From Thalassospira indica (GTDB lineage Bacteria > Pseudomonadota > Alphaproteobacteria > Rhodospirillales > Thalassospiraceae): a stretch of DNA of 64,000 nt. Positions 1 to 8,914 of this stretch are shown piece by piece. The translations under genes and the position numbers were made by a program. The notes under the pieces were generated by a model that had not been told where the DNA came from, ran no database searches, and was given only the letters and a program-made list of their open reading frames with translations. The DNA is taken from the NCBI RefSeq assembly GCF_003403095.1, contig NZ_CP031555.1:3722001-3786000 (forward strand), in the 5' to 3' direction. Within the stretch, counting starts at the first letter, position 1. Every line of letters starts with the position of its first letter.

Positions 1-2
1 AA

Positions 3-491
3 AGCGAAATCACTCTTGATTTGGGTACCATCGGCTTCCAGGATGGCTTCACTCAATTCGGGGCACAAACCGACCCGAATGGTAACATTGTTGAATACAC
101 CACCAACTTCATCAATCAAAATGGTGCACAAGCTGGTAACATGGTGAACTATTCGTTTACCGAAGACGGCTTCCTTGAAATTGAATATGCAAACGGTGTG
201 AAACGCCCGGTCTACAAACTGGCGATCGCAACGTTCGAAGCCCCTGATGAAATGGAAAACCACACCGGTAACGTTTACCGTCAGACCCGTGAATCAGGCG
301 ATTATCTGTTGCGTGAACCGGGCCTTAACGGGGCGGGTAACGTTGTGGCATCGGCACTTGAAGGATCGAACGTCGATCTCGGTACAGAGTTCACCAACAT
401 GATCGTTACCCAGCGCGCCTACTCCGCGAACACCAAGACGATCACCACGACCGATGAAATGCTCGACGAGCTGATCCGTATCAAACGGTAA
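3..491 (+). CDS. flgE: Flagellar hook protein FlgE, C-terminal part (5' end outside window)
   Basis: Only the last 162 residues are present; the reading frame is open to the left edge, so the gene starts upstream. FlgE is the subunit of the extracellular hook that joins rod and filament. The visible part has the D1-type strand ITLDLGTIGFQDGFTQF, the segment VYKLAIATFEAPDEM, and the C-terminal heptad-rich helix ending NMIVTQRAYSANTKTITTTDEMLDELIRIKR-type sequence shared by the rod/hook axial family. It ends just before two hairpins, one a convincing terminator, so it closes its own transcription unit. FlgG or FlgF would be alternatives, but the GFQDGFTQF segment favours FlgE. Confidence 0.9.
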   Translation, partial: SEITLDLGTIGFQDGFTQFGAQTDPNGNIVEYTTNFINQNGAQAGNMVNYSFTEDGFLEIEYANGVKRPVYKLAIATFEAPDEMENHTGNVYRQTRESGDYLLREPGLNGAGNVVASALEGSNVDLGTEFTNMIVTQRAYSANTKTITTTDEMLDELIRIKR

Positions 492-500
492 TTGCATCTG

Positions 501-526
501 TTTCAGGGCGTTAGCCCGCCCTGAAA
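501..526. repeat. Perfect 10-bp inverted repeat after flgE
   Basis: Arms TTTCAGGGCG (501-510) and CGCCCTGAAA (517-526) are exactly complementary with a 6-nt loop. No T-run follows, so it may stabilise the 3' end of the mRNA or assist the terminator 20 bp downstream. Confidence 0.6.
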
Positions 527-548
527 CATATTGCACCAGATTAGACTC

Positions 549-576
549 GCCCGGCACAATTGCCGGGCTTCTTTTT
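549..576 (+). terminator. Rho-independent terminator after flgE
   Basis: An 8-bp perfect stem, GCCCGGCA (549-556) and TGCCGGGC (561-568), with a CAAT loop is followed by TTCTTTTT. It separates the hook gene from the fliF unit. Confidence 0.9.
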
Positions 577-632
577 GCCCGATTGACTCACTACATTAAG
601 GGCAGAACAATTCGGTCATTAAATATCCAAGC

Positions 633-659
633 GATTCAAATCACTGATAAATTTGAATC
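633..659. promoter_or_regulatory. GANTC-bearing inverted repeat upstream of fliF
   Basis: The perfect 9-bp arms GATTCAAAT (633-641) and ATTTGAATC (651-659) flank a 9-nt spacer. Each arm contains a GANTC site, the target of the cell-cycle methylase CcrM in alphaproteobacteria. Two further GANTC sites lie at 544-548 and 585-589, giving four in 116 bp. The intergenic stretch 577-796 otherwise shows scattered TTAA half-sites (596, 619, 687, 722) but no full TTAA-N7-TTAA CtrA box. A role as fliF operon control region is inferred from position. Confidence 0.5.
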
Positions 660-796
660 CGATGACTGGGCAAAAATTGCCGGTTGTTAACCTGTTCTTC
701 AGCATGGAGAACTATTCGTTGTTAATGCTGGTCGTATTCCGCACGGATCGATCCGCATGGGGACAGTGGTAAATTTTCGTTTCGGAGCAGTCGAAC

Positions 797-2446
797 GTGG
801 GCGGCTTGTTACAAACACTCAAGGGTCTGGGACCGACGCGGCTGATGGCTATCAGTGGCGTGGGCGTGCTGTTGCTTGTCTTCTTTGCATTCCTGATCAT
901 GCGTGTTTCAGCCCCGAATATGGAACTGCTCTATCGCGATCTGGATCCGGCAGATGCCAGCCAGATCGTCAATCGCCTCGAAGACCAGCAGGTTCAGTAC
1001 CAGTTGCTGAACAATGGCACCGAAATTCTTGTCCCGGCCGACCAGGTCAACCGCATGCGTCTGACCATGGCCGAAAGCGGCCTGCCGACCGGCGGCTCTG
1101 TCGGGTACGAAGTATTTGACAATTCCGACGGCTTTGGCGCCACCAGTTTCGAACAGAACATCAACCATGTTCGCGCCCTTGAAGGCGAGCTGGCCCGCAC
1201 AATCGCATCCATTCAGGCGATCCAGCAGGCACGCGTTCATCTGGTTCTGCCAAAACGTCAAATGTTCTCGCGTGAAACCCAGGAAGCCAGCGCCTCTATC
1301 GCGGTCAAGATGGCCGGTGGCGAACTGAAACCCGAACAGGTCGTTGCCATCCAGCATCTTGTGGCTGCCGCGGTGCCCCAGCTTGATCCGGGCAAGGTAT
1401 CGATCATTGATGAACGCGGCCGGTTGCTGGCGCGCGGTGATGGCGAACAGCAGTCGTCGACATTCCTGACCCAGACCGCTGATGAAATGCGCATTCGCAC
1501 CGAAAGCCGCCTGCGCAATACCATCGAAGATCTTCTGTCGCGCTCCCTTGGTTACGGCGAAGTCCGCGCCGAAGTTTCGGTCGAAATGGACTTCAACAAG
1601 ATTACGACCGCCAATGAGCGGTTTAATCCGGATGAGCGCGTAATCCGTTCCAGTCAGACGATTGAAGAAAACGCGACCAATTCCGAGACCGAGGGCACCG
1701 ATCCGGTAACGCTGCAGAACAATCTGCCGGATGCCAACTTTGATGCCGCCAACGGTGCAGGAACCCAAAGTCAGGAAAGCCGTACCGAAGAAACGGTCAA
1801 TTACGAGATTTCCAAAACAACCACCACACAGATCAAGGAAATCGGCGAGATTTCGCGTGTGACGGTTGCCGTCCTTGTTGATGGCACCTACACCACCGAC
1901 GAAAATGGCGAGCGCCTGTATCAGGAACGCTCCCCGGAAGACCTTGAAAAGATCGCAGCACTCGTGCGCAGCGCCATCGGCTATGACCCGCAACGCAGCG
2001 ATCAGGTCGAGGTCATCAACATGCAGTTCGCTGATACTGCCGACCTGTTCCCGGATGAAGAGATCGAGACGTTCCTTGGCCTTGATAAGGCTGAGATCTT
2101 CCGCATCGCCGAGATGCTGGTGCTGGCGATTGTTGCCATCCTCGTCATCCTGCTGGTGGTACGCCCGCTTCTGACCCGTGCGTTCGAAACTCTGCCGAGT
2201 GCGGCAGATATGGCACAGCGTCAGCTTCTTGCCGATGACATGACCGCCGATGGCACGCCGGCCCTTGAAGGTCCGGCACCCGTTCCGATGGCACCTGGCA
2301 TGGATGACGGCGAAGAACTGATCAACCTGTCGCAGGTTGAAGGTCGCGTGAAAGCATCCTCGGTCAAGAAGATTGGCGAGATCGTGGAGAAACACCCGGA
2401 AGAAGCTCTCTCGATCATTCGCAACTGGCTGTATCAGGAGAGCTAA
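797..2446 (+). CDS. fliF: Flagellar MS-ring protein FliF
   Basis: FliF builds the membrane/supramembrane ring on which the rotor and export gate assemble. The 549 residues match the usual family length. A first membrane helix lies at about 15-38, followed by the periplasmic ring-building region (YscJ/FliF fold, about 45-220), a less conserved loop, a second membrane helix at about 432-456, and a cytoplasmic tail. The tail ends in the FliG-binding type segment with SSVKKIGEIVEKHPEEAL. The start is GTG with GGAG nine bases upstream. The gene heads a long + strand flagellar run, but the partner gene fliG does not follow. Confidence 0.96.
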   Translation: MGGLLQTLKGLGPTRLMAISGVGVLLLVFFAFLIMRVSAPNMELLYRDLDPADASQIVNRLEDQQVQYQLLNNGTEILVPADQVNRMRLTMAESGLPTGGSVGYEVFDNSDGFGATSFEQNINHVRALEGELARTIASIQAIQQARVHLVLPKRQMFSRETQEASASIAVKMAGGELKPEQVVAIQHLVAAAVPQLDPGKVSIIDERGRLLARGDGEQQSSTFLTQTADEMRIRTESRLRNTIEDLLSRSLGYGEVRAEVSVEMDFNKITTANERFNPDERVIRSSQTIEENATNSETEGTDPVTLQNNLPDANFDAANGAGTQSQESRTEETVNYEISKTTTTQIKEIGEISRVTVAVLVDGTYTTDENGERLYQERSPEDLEKIAALVRSAIGYDPQRSDQVEVINMQFADTADLFPDEEIETFLGLDKAEIFRIAEMLVLAIVAILVILLVVRPLLTRAFETLPSAADMAQRQLLADDMTADGTPALEGPAPVPMAPGMDDGEELINLSQVEGRVKASSVKKIGEIVEKHPEEALSIIRNWLYQES

Positions 2447-2471
2447 TTCTCCTGACAGTTATCGGCTCACT

Positions 2472-2497
2472 GGCAGCCGCAGGGCTGCCTTCCTTTT
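2472..2497 (+). terminator. Terminator-like hairpin between fliF and fliH
   Basis: The 7-bp stem GGCAGCC (2472-2478) / GGCTGCC (2483-2489) with loop GCAG is followed by TTCCTTTTG. It sits in the 79-bp gap where fliG is often found. It may attenuate rather than end transcription. Confidence 0.55.
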
Positions 2498-2525
2498 GTT
2501 GCTCAAGGCGTTTTAGCAGTTCGAT

Positions 2526-3782
2526 ATGACGGCCATTGAAAAGTTCACATTCTCACTCAGCTTCGACGATGCCGACAACGTAATCCGTTCGGCAGGCAAA
2601 GAGGATGAGCATTACGAACTGGGCACCAAAAAGAAGAAAAAGAAAGAAGAAGAAGCCCCGCCGCCCCCGCCGCCTGTCTATACCGAGGAACAGGGCGCAC
2701 AGATGGTCGCCGATGCCGAAAAGCGCGGCCACGAACAGGGTTTTGCCGAAGGTCACAAACAAGGCTTTGACGAAGCCCATCAGCAAATCATGGCGTCGCT
2801 TGAAAAGGCGGTTGGCGATGTGGAATCCGAAATTGCCGAAAAGCTCGCCCAGATTGACGAGCAGCAAAAGCGCGCCAACGCCAAAATCAACGAAGACGCC
2901 ATTCACGTTGCCCTTGGTGTCATTCGCAAGCTGGCCCCGGCCTGGTCCAAACAGTACCAGATGACCGAAATCGAAGACATCGTCCGGCAATGTCTTGCCA
3001 ACCTGTTTGAAGCGCCGAAAGTCATGATCAAGGTTAATCCCGAGCTTGAGACAGAAGTCGGTGCCGCCGCCCAGCGCATTGCAGACTCCCGGGGCTTTTC
3101 CGGCAAGGTTGTTGTGGTTGGCGAACCGGACGTCGCAATGGGTGATTGTCAGGTATCCTGGGGCGATGGCACGGCTGTTCGCGACAGTGCGCGGATATGG
3201 TCGGAAATCAACGCCATCATCGACAACGCACTGACCCTGCATGCCAACGACCATGATCTGCCCGAAAGCGATATGGGCGATCCCGAAATTCAGGAAAGCC
3301 GCCTCGCCCCCGAGGTAAAGGTCCCGGCACAGCCTTCTGCACCTGTTCAATCGACCGAACCAGCACCGGATCAGGTCGAAACCGTAAATCAGGTCACACC
3401 CGAGATGCCATCCGCCGAAGAACCCGCTGAGTCCGGCTCTGATACGCAAGAAGGCGATGGCACCGCGGCGCGGAATATGCAAACATTGCAAGAAGATACG
3501 AAGGCTGAATCGGCAACCACCGATGGCGCGATGCACGGACCAGAAACGGACACCACACCGTCGCCACAGCCGACACCGGAACCAAACATTACAGATCAGG
3601 CGGAAAACAAGCCTGAACCACAAAAAGACCAGACAACGGCGACAGCGCAAGGCCCAGCACAGCCTGGCAATTCCGGCCCGGAAACCGAACAGACGGCTGC
3701 GCAGGAAGACCCGACGACCACAGCCGATAAAACGGCTGCTGTGAAGCAACCGACCAAAGACGCAGGAGACGAAAATGGCTGA
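2526..3782 (+). CDS. fliH: FliH-type export ATPase regulator with long C-terminal extension
   Basis: FliH binds and restrains the FliI export ATPase and docks it to FliN and FlhA. Residues about 34-50 are a lysine run followed by a proline run. Residues about 67-83 show GxxxG repeats (RGHEQGFAEGHKQGFDEA), a hallmark of FliH. A coiled-coil region follows, then the C-terminal FliH/HrpE-type domain to about residue 238. The remaining roughly 180 residues are rich in P, T, E, Q and A and look disordered; family members usually end near 230-250. The last 8 bases overlap the start of fliN, implying translational coupling. Confidence 0.85.
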   Translation: MTAIEKFTFSLSFDDADNVIRSAGKEDEHYELGTKKKKKKEEEAPPPPPPVYTEEQGAQMVADAEKRGHEQGFAEGHKQGFDEAHQQIMASLEKAVGDVESEIAEKLAQIDEQQKRANAKINEDAIHVALGVIRKLAPAWSKQYQMTEIEDIVRQCLANLFEAPKVMIKVNPELETEVGAAAQRIADSRGFSGKVVVVGEPDVAMGDCQVSWGDGTAVRDSARIWSEINAIIDNALTLHANDHDLPESDMGDPEIQESRLAPEVKVPAQPSAPVQSTEPAPDQVETVNQVTPEMPSAEEPAESGSDTQEGDGTAARNMQTLQEDTKAESATTDGAMHGPETDTTPSPQPTPEPNITDQAENKPEPQKDQTTATAQGPAQPGNSGPETEQTAAQEDPTTTADKTAAVKQPTKDAGDENG

Positions 3783-4137
3783 TGATGACGATCTGGAACT
3801 CTCGGAGCTCGACGACGATAACATCGAACTCGAGGGCGAAGGGACCGAACTTCTTGCTGCGGCCGAAGCCGGCAGCGAGCAGATGAAGACTTCCAAGGAT
3901 CTCGAAGCCGTGTACGATATTCCCGTTCAGGTTTCGGCAGTTCTTGGCAAAGCAACCATGCAAGTCAGCCAATTGCTGAAACTTGGTCGTGGTGCCGTGG
4001 TAGAGCTTGACCGTAAAGTTGGTGAAGCTATTGATATCTATGTGAACAACCGTCTCGTCGCACGCGGCGAGGTGGTGGTCGTGGAAGACCGGCTTGGTGT
4101 GACCATGACGGAAATCATCAAATCCGAGAAAAGCTAA
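3775..4137 (+). CDS. fliN: Flagellar motor switch protein FliN
   Basis: FliN forms the lower part of the C-ring and takes part in switching and in docking export substrates through FliH. An acidic N-terminus (about 1-35) precedes the SpoA/surface presentation domain (about 43-115), with the typical IPVQVSAVLGKATMQVSQLL and GEAIDIYVNNRLVARGEV segments. At 120 residues it is a normal length. It overlaps fliH by 8 bp and lies 21 bp before the MotA-like gene. Confidence 0.95.
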   Translation: MADDDDLELSELDDDNIELEGEGTELLAAAEAGSEQMKTSKDLEAVYDIPVQVSAVLGKATMQVSQLLKLGRGAVVELDRKVGEAIDIYVNNRLVARGEVVVVEDRLGVTMTEIIKSEKS

Positions 4138-4158
4138 CGTAAGAGAGGATATCCGACT

Positions 4159-4953
4159 ATGGCCGAAGGGGGGACTAAAACGTCGTTTGACATTGCGACA
4201 GTCGGGGGACTGGCCATTGGCTTTGCGTTGGTGATTGCTGCAATCATCTTTGGTGGATCGCCGGGTGCGTTTATCGATATCCCCTCTGTCCTGATTGTTA
4301 TCGGCGGTACAGCAGCCATTACGGCTGTCAGCTTTGCGCTGGGCGAGTTTCTCGGCTCTGGCAAAGTCTTGATGCGCACGATTTTCCACAAATCGCGCAA
4401 TCCGGCGGATGCGGCACTTCAAATTCTTCAGCTTGCCGAAATCGCCCGCAAAGGCGGTGTGCTGTCCCTTCAGGGGCATCTTGATAGCCTACAAAGCGAA
4501 GAATACCTTTGGAAAGGCTTGTCGCTTGTCGTTGACGGCACCCCGCCCGAGGAAGTCGAAGCCATCATGCGCAAGGACATGAACGCCACCATCGGCCGCC
4601 ACCAGAAAGGTGCCAACATCATGAAAAAGGCCGGTGACGTTGCACCGGCAATGGGTCTGATCGGGACGCTGATCGGTCTGGTGCAGATGCTGGGCAACCT
4701 TGATGATCCGTCATCGATTGGTCCGTCGATGGCTGTTGCGCTTTTGACGACCTTCTATGGCGCGGTTCTGGCCAACATGGTGTTCATGCCGCTTGCCGGG
4801 AAGCTTGAACGCAACTCCAGCGACGAGGAACTTTTGAATTCGGTCTACATGGTTGGTGCTGTTTCCATCGGTCGACAGGAAAACCCCCGTCGTCTGGAAA
4901 TGCTGATCAACTCGATCCTGCCGCCGTCAAAACGCGTCAGCTACTTCGATTGA
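4159..4953 (+). CDS. MotA/PomA-type flagellar stator subunit
   Basis: Four membrane segments and a large cytoplasmic loop match MotA/PomA, closest by eye to the sodium-type PomA. Diagnostic stretches are IARKGGVLSL in the loop, GDVAPAMGLIGTLIGLV in helix 3 with its conserved proline, and AVALLTTFYGAVLANMVFMPLA in helix 4. In PomA the loop reads ARKGGFLALEE; here the Glu positions after the Arg-Lys pair are Gln and Gly. No motB/pomB lies next to it, which is unusual for a stator pair. It sits between fliN and flbD, so it is probably transcribed with the basal-body genes. Whether it forms a working stator, and with which partner, cannot be told from here. Confidence 0.85.
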   Translation: MAEGGTKTSFDIATVGGLAIGFALVIAAIIFGGSPGAFIDIPSVLIVIGGTAAITAVSFALGEFLGSGKVLMRTIFHKSRNPADAALQILQLAEIARKGGVLSLQGHLDSLQSEEYLWKGLSLVVDGTPPEEVEAIMRKDMNATIGRHQKGANIMKKAGDVAPAMGLIGTLIGLVQMLGNLDDPSSIGPSMAVALLTTFYGAVLANMVFMPLAGKLERNSSDEELLNSVYMVGAVSIGRQENPRRLEMLINSILPPSKRVSYFD

Positions 4954-4978
4954 TCGTGAATGTGAATATGGTGGTTCT

Positions 4979-5005
4979 GGCGCATCAATGCTTTTTTGAT
5001 GCGCC
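4979..5005. repeat. Perfect 10-bp inverted repeat before flbD
   Basis: Arms GGCGCATCAA (4979-4988) and TTGATGCGCC (4996-5005) have a 7-nt loop. No T-run follows on the + strand. Position 35 bp ahead of the regulator gene flbD suggests an attenuator or protein-binding site; this is inference. Confidence 0.5.
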
Positions 5006-5039
5006 GGGTCCCCGAAACTGATCGGAAAGAGATGATACG

Positions 5040-6605
5040 ATGCAGGTACTGATCGTTGGTGGACTGGGCGGACAGATAGGCGCAGCCAGCAAGATCGCAA
5101 TGGCGCGCGGCGCTTCGGTCCAGTTGGCCGAAAGTGTCACGACTGCGCTTAACATCCTGCGGGCAGGCAACCGGATTGATCTGGTTATGGCGGATATCAC
5201 CCTTGATGTCGCCGCCCTGATTGAAGGCATGGTTGCTGAACGCATCACGACACCGGTAGTCGCGTGTGGCATCGGCAATGACGTCAATGGTGCAGTCAAT
5301 GCGATTAAGGCAGGTGCCCAGGAATTCATCCCCCTGCCCCCCGAAGCCGACCTGATTGCCGCAATTTTCGAAGCCGTCACCGAAGAAAGCCACGCCCTGA
5401 TCCATCGCGACGCGCGCATGGCCGAGACGCTCCGACTGGCAAGTCAGGTGGCCAACAGTTCGGCATCCATCCTGATCACGGGCGAAAGCGGCACCGGCAA
5501 GGAAATCATTTCGCGCTATGTGCACCGCAAGTCCAACCGTTCGGACAAGCCGTTCGTTGCGGTCAACTGTGCGGCCATCCCCGACAACCTTCTTGAATCC
5601 GAATTGTTTGGCCATGAAAAGGGTGCCTTTACCGGTGCCCAGGCACGACGTATCGGCAAGTTCGAAGAAGCCAATGGCGGCACCCTTTTGCTTGATGAAA
5701 TCAGCGAAATGGATGTGCGCCTTCAGGCCAAACTTCTGCGTGCCATTCAGGAAAAGGAAATTGACCGGCTTGGCGGCAAAAGCCCCGTTAAGGTCGATGT
5801 CCGCATTCTGGCGACCTCAAACCGCAATCTTGAGGCCGAAGTCAATGCCGGCAACTTCCGCGAGGATTTGTATTTCCGCCTGAACGTGGTCAATCTTGAT
5901 ATCCCGTCACTGCGTGAACGTCCCGATGATATCCCGGTTCTGGCCGAATTCTTTGTCAAAAAATACTCTGATGCCAATGACGTTCCGGTCCGCCCGATCA
6001 GCCCGCTTGCGATCCAGCGCCTGCTGTCTCATCACTGGCGGGGCAATGTGCGCGAACTTGAAAATACCATGCATCGCGCGGTTCTGATCGCCGGTCCCGA
6101 TGAAATCGGGCCAGAAGCCATCATGCTGTCTGGCGAAAGCAGCGCACCGGCAGCCGCAGCCCCCGTATCGCAGGCCCCGGCACCATCTGCATCTGCACCG
6201 GCCCCGTCTACGACGGCACGCGCCAGTTCGGCCTATGCCAGTGCCAATGCCGCCTATGGCGCGGCATCATCGGCCTATCAACCCAGTGCACCGGCTCCTG
6301 CAACATCTGCCCCATCCGCACCGACGCATGAGGCACCTTCTCGGGATGATGACGCAGACAGCGGCGATGACGGTGCGTCCGATGAAAGCACGGCTGGAAA
6401 CGGCTCTGTGACCTCGGCACTTGTCGGGCGCACTGTTGCTGATGTCGAACGTGATCTGATCATTGATACGCTCAAGCATTGCTTTGGCAACCGGACCCAT
6501 GCGGCCAACATTCTTGGCATTTCCATTCGGACCCTGCGCAACAAACTACGCCAGTATACCGACGAAGGACTTGCTGTACCGGCCCCGGGTGACGGTCACG
6601 ACTGA
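5040..6605 (+). CDS. flbD: FlbD-type sigma-54 transcriptional activator
   Basis: FlbD activates late and represses early flagellar promoters together with sigma-54 RNA polymerase. The N-terminal receiver (about 1-115) is degenerate: the usual acidic pair near residue 8-12 is replaced by glycines, though an Asp is kept at 52. The AAA+ domain (about 125-360) has Walker A GESGTGKE, the sigma-54 contact GAFTGAQ and Walker [12 protein letters not shown] linker of about 90 residues rich in Ala, Pro and Ser leads to a Fis-type helix-turn-helix ([19 protein letters not shown], then TLRNKLRQY). The linker is longer than usual for the family. AAGAG precedes the ATG. Its place inside the flagellar run fits FlbD rather than NtrC. 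Confidence 0.93.
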   Translation: MQVLIVGGLGGQIGAASKIAMARGASVQLAESVTTALNILRAGNRIDLVMADITLDVAALIEGMVAERITTPVVACGIGNDVNGAVNAIKAGAQEFIPLPPEADLIAAIFEAVTEESHALIHRDARMAETLRLASQVANSSASILITGESGTGKEIISRYVHRKSNRSDKPFVAVNCAAIPDNLLESELFGHEKGAFTGAQARRIGKFEEANGGTLLLDEISEMDVRLQAKLLRAIQEKEIDRLGGKSPVKVDVRILATSNRNLEAEVNAGNFREDLYFRLNVVNLDIPSLRERPDDIPVLAEFFVKKYSDANDVPVRPISPLAIQRLLSHHWRGNVRELENTMHRAVLIAGPDEIGPEAIMLSGESSAPAAAAPVSQAPAPSASAPAPSTTARASSAYASANAAYGAASSAYQPSAPAPATSAPSAPTHEAPSRDDDADSGDDGASDESTAGNGSVTSALVGRTVADVERDLIIDTLKHCFGNRTHAANILGISIRTLRNKLRQYTDEGLAVPAPGDGHD

Positions 6606-6694
6606 ACATGAAATTTCGGCGCGCTGTCCCCATCTTCAAGGCAGGTAAAGGCGCAACGAACATCGAGCAAGCAACAGGATAACAAGCAAAGACA

Positions 6695-8857
6695 ATGGCC
6701 GAAGGTCAAGACATCACACCGACTGGTTCCGGCGGCTCTGACGGCCCCGGCGGCGGTGCGCCGGGCGGGTTAAATCTCGGCGCCATTCAGTCGCGTGTCG
6801 CTTCGGCCATGAAACGTGGCGATATCGCCATGGCACTCGGCTTTATCATGATCCTTGTGGTCATGATGTTCCCGATGCCGCCCTGGCTGCTTGATTTCAT
6901 GCTGGCGCTTTCGATCAGCTTCTCTGTGCTGATTCTGATGACATCGCTGTTCATCCAGAAGCCGCTTGAATTCAACTCTTTCCCGACGATCCTGCTGGTG
7001 GCGACGTCGCTCAGGCTCGCGCTGAACATTGCGACAACCCGACTGATCCTTGGTTATGGACACGAAGGTACACATGCCGCTGGTGCGGTGATCGAGGCGT
7101 TTGGCAGCTTCCTGATTTCGGGCAATTTCGTCATCGGGATTATCGTCTTTGCCATCCTTGTCATCATCAACTTTGTCGTTATCACCAAGGGTTCCGGCCG
7201 TATTGCCGAGGTCGCCGCACGCTTTACCCTTGATGCCATGCCCGGCAAACAGATGGCGATTGACGCCGACCTGTCATCGGGCCTGATCAATGAAGAACAG
7301 GCAAAGGCCCGCCGTAAGGAACTTGAAGATGAAAGTTCCTTCTTCGGGTCGATGGATGGTGCATCAAAGTTTGTCCGTGGTGATGCGGTTGCCGGTATTC
7401 TGATTACGTTTATCAACGTGATCGGCGGCATCATCATCGGCACCGCCCAGATGGGCCTTTCGCTTGCCGAGGCAACCGAAACCTACACGATCCTGACCGT
7501 GGGCGACGGTCTGGTGTCCCAGATCCCGGCCCTGATCGTTTCGACCGCAGCAGGTCTTCTGGTCACCAAGGGTGGCCTTGATGGCGCAACCGAAAAGGCC
7601 GTTTTCGGGCAGGTCAGTAACTATCCGGCGGCCCTTGGCGTTGCTGCCGCCCTGATGGGGGGCATGTCCCTTCTGCCGGGCATTCCGATGATCTGGTTCC
7701 TCGGATTGGCGATCGGGTTGGGGTATCTCGCCTACTACATGAGCAAACGCCAAAACGCAGCCGTTGCCGAAGAACAAATGAAAGAAACCCAGGCCGCGGC
7801 CGATGCCGCCGGCCCGCCACCAGAAGAACCCATCGCCAATGCCTTGCGCATGGACTATGTGCGTCTTGAACTTGGCTATGGCTTGTTGTCGTTGATCAGT
7901 ACCGAACGTGGCCAGAAACTGACCGATCAGATCAAGGCACTGCGTCGCCAGCTTGCCGGTGATATGGGCTTTGTCATGCCGTCGGTGCGCATTCAGGACA
8001 ACATGCAACTGCCCGCCAACACCTATGTGCTGCGCGTCAAGGAGATCGAGGCAGGCCGGGGTGACCTGCGCCCGAACATGTTGCTGGTGATGGATCCGCG
8101 CGGCGAGGAAATTACCCTGTCTGGCGAAAAGACGATGGAGCCGACCTTTAACCTGCCTGCCATGTGGATCGAACAGGGCATGAAGGAAGAGGCGATGTTC
8201 CGTGGCTATACGGTGGTTGATCCGCAAACCGTGATCACGACGCACATCACCGAAGTGATCAAAGATCACATGCCCGAACTGCTGTCTTATGCCGAAACGC
8301 AAAAGCTGCTTGATGAACTTGATGAAGATCAGAAAAAACTGGTCGAGGATATCGTTCCGGGTCAGGTTTCGGTTGGTGGTGTTCAGCGCGTATTGCAGAA
8401 CCTTTTGACCGAACGCGTTTCCATCCGCGATCTGCCGACCATCCTTGAAGGTATTGCAGAGTCAACTGCATTTACCCGCAATCCGACCTTCATGACCGAA
8501 CATGTCCGGTCAAGACTGGCCCGTCAGTTGTCGGATGTGAATACCAATCAGGACGGCGTCATTCCGCTGGTCACCATGTCGCCGCAGTGGGAACAGATCT
8601 TTGCCGAAAGCCTGGTTGGTCAGGGCGAGGAAAAGCAGCTTTCCATTCCGCCAAGCCAGCTTCAGGAATTCATCAACAAGGTCAGAACCACGTTCGAGCG
8701 CCTTGGCATGATGGGCGAAAGCCCGGTTCTTCTGACCAGCCCGGGCATCCGGCCCTATGTTCGATCCATCGTTGAGCGTTTCCGCCCGAGCACCGTGGTG
8801 ATGTCGCAAAACGAAATCCACCCCAAGGCACAGTTGAAAACGCTGGGGCAGGTGTGA
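6695..8857 (+). CDS. flhA: Flagellar export apparatus protein FlhA
   Basis: FlhA is the large gate component of the flagellar type III export machine in the inner membrane and receives chaperone-substrate complexes through its cytoplasmic domain. The 720 residues include a Gly/Pro-rich leader, eight predicted membrane helices in the first half with the signature stretch SLRLALNIATTRLIL and the FHIPEP-region sequences (IAEVAARFTLDAMPGKQMAID), then a soluble C-terminal half from about residue 380. Length and motifs are normal. Confidence 0.97.
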   Translation: MAEGQDITPTGSGGSDGPGGGAPGGLNLGAIQSRVASAMKRGDIAMALGFIMILVVMMFPMPPWLLDFMLALSISFSVLILMTSLFIQKPLEFNSFPTILLVATSLRLALNIATTRLILGYGHEGTHAAGAVIEAFGSFLISGNFVIGIIVFAILVIINFVVITKGSGRIAEVAARFTLDAMPGKQMAIDADLSSGLINEEQAKARRKELEDESSFFGSMDGASKFVRGDAVAGILITFINVIGGIIIGTAQMGLSLAEATETYTILTVGDGLVSQIPALIVSTAAGLLVTKGGLDGATEKAVFGQVSNYPAALGVAAALMGGMSLLPGIPMIWFLGLAIGLGYLAYYMSKRQNAAVAEEQMKETQAAADAAGPPPEEPIANALRMDYVRLELGYGLLSLISTERGQKLTDQIKALRRQLAGDMGFVMPSVRIQDNMQLPANTYVLRVKEIEAGRGDLRPNMLLVMDPRGEEITLSGEKTMEPTFNLPAMWIEQGMKEEAMFRGYTVVDPQTVITTHITEVIKDHMPELLSYAETQKLLDELDEDQKKLVEDIVPGQVSVGGVQRVLQNLLTERVSIRDLPTILEGIAESTAFTRNPTFMTEHVRSRLARQLSDVNTNQDGVIPLVTMSPQWEQIFAESLVGQGEEKQLSIPPSQLQEFINKVRTTFERLGMMGESPVLLTSPGIRPYVRSIVERFRPSTVVMSQNEIHPKAQLKTLGQV

Positions 8858-8914
8858 TGGCGATGATCAAGCAAACCGCCCTGCTTGCGGAAATGACAAA
8901 CCGGGGGGAACTGA

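Noticed and set aside
667..682. Sigma-54 promoter-like TGGGC...TTGCC upstream of fliF
   Set aside because: The GG and GC doublets are one base too close for a -24/-12 element.
908..2395. A 495-codon open frame antisense to fliF
   Set aside because: Shadow of fliF on the other strand with no protein-like features.
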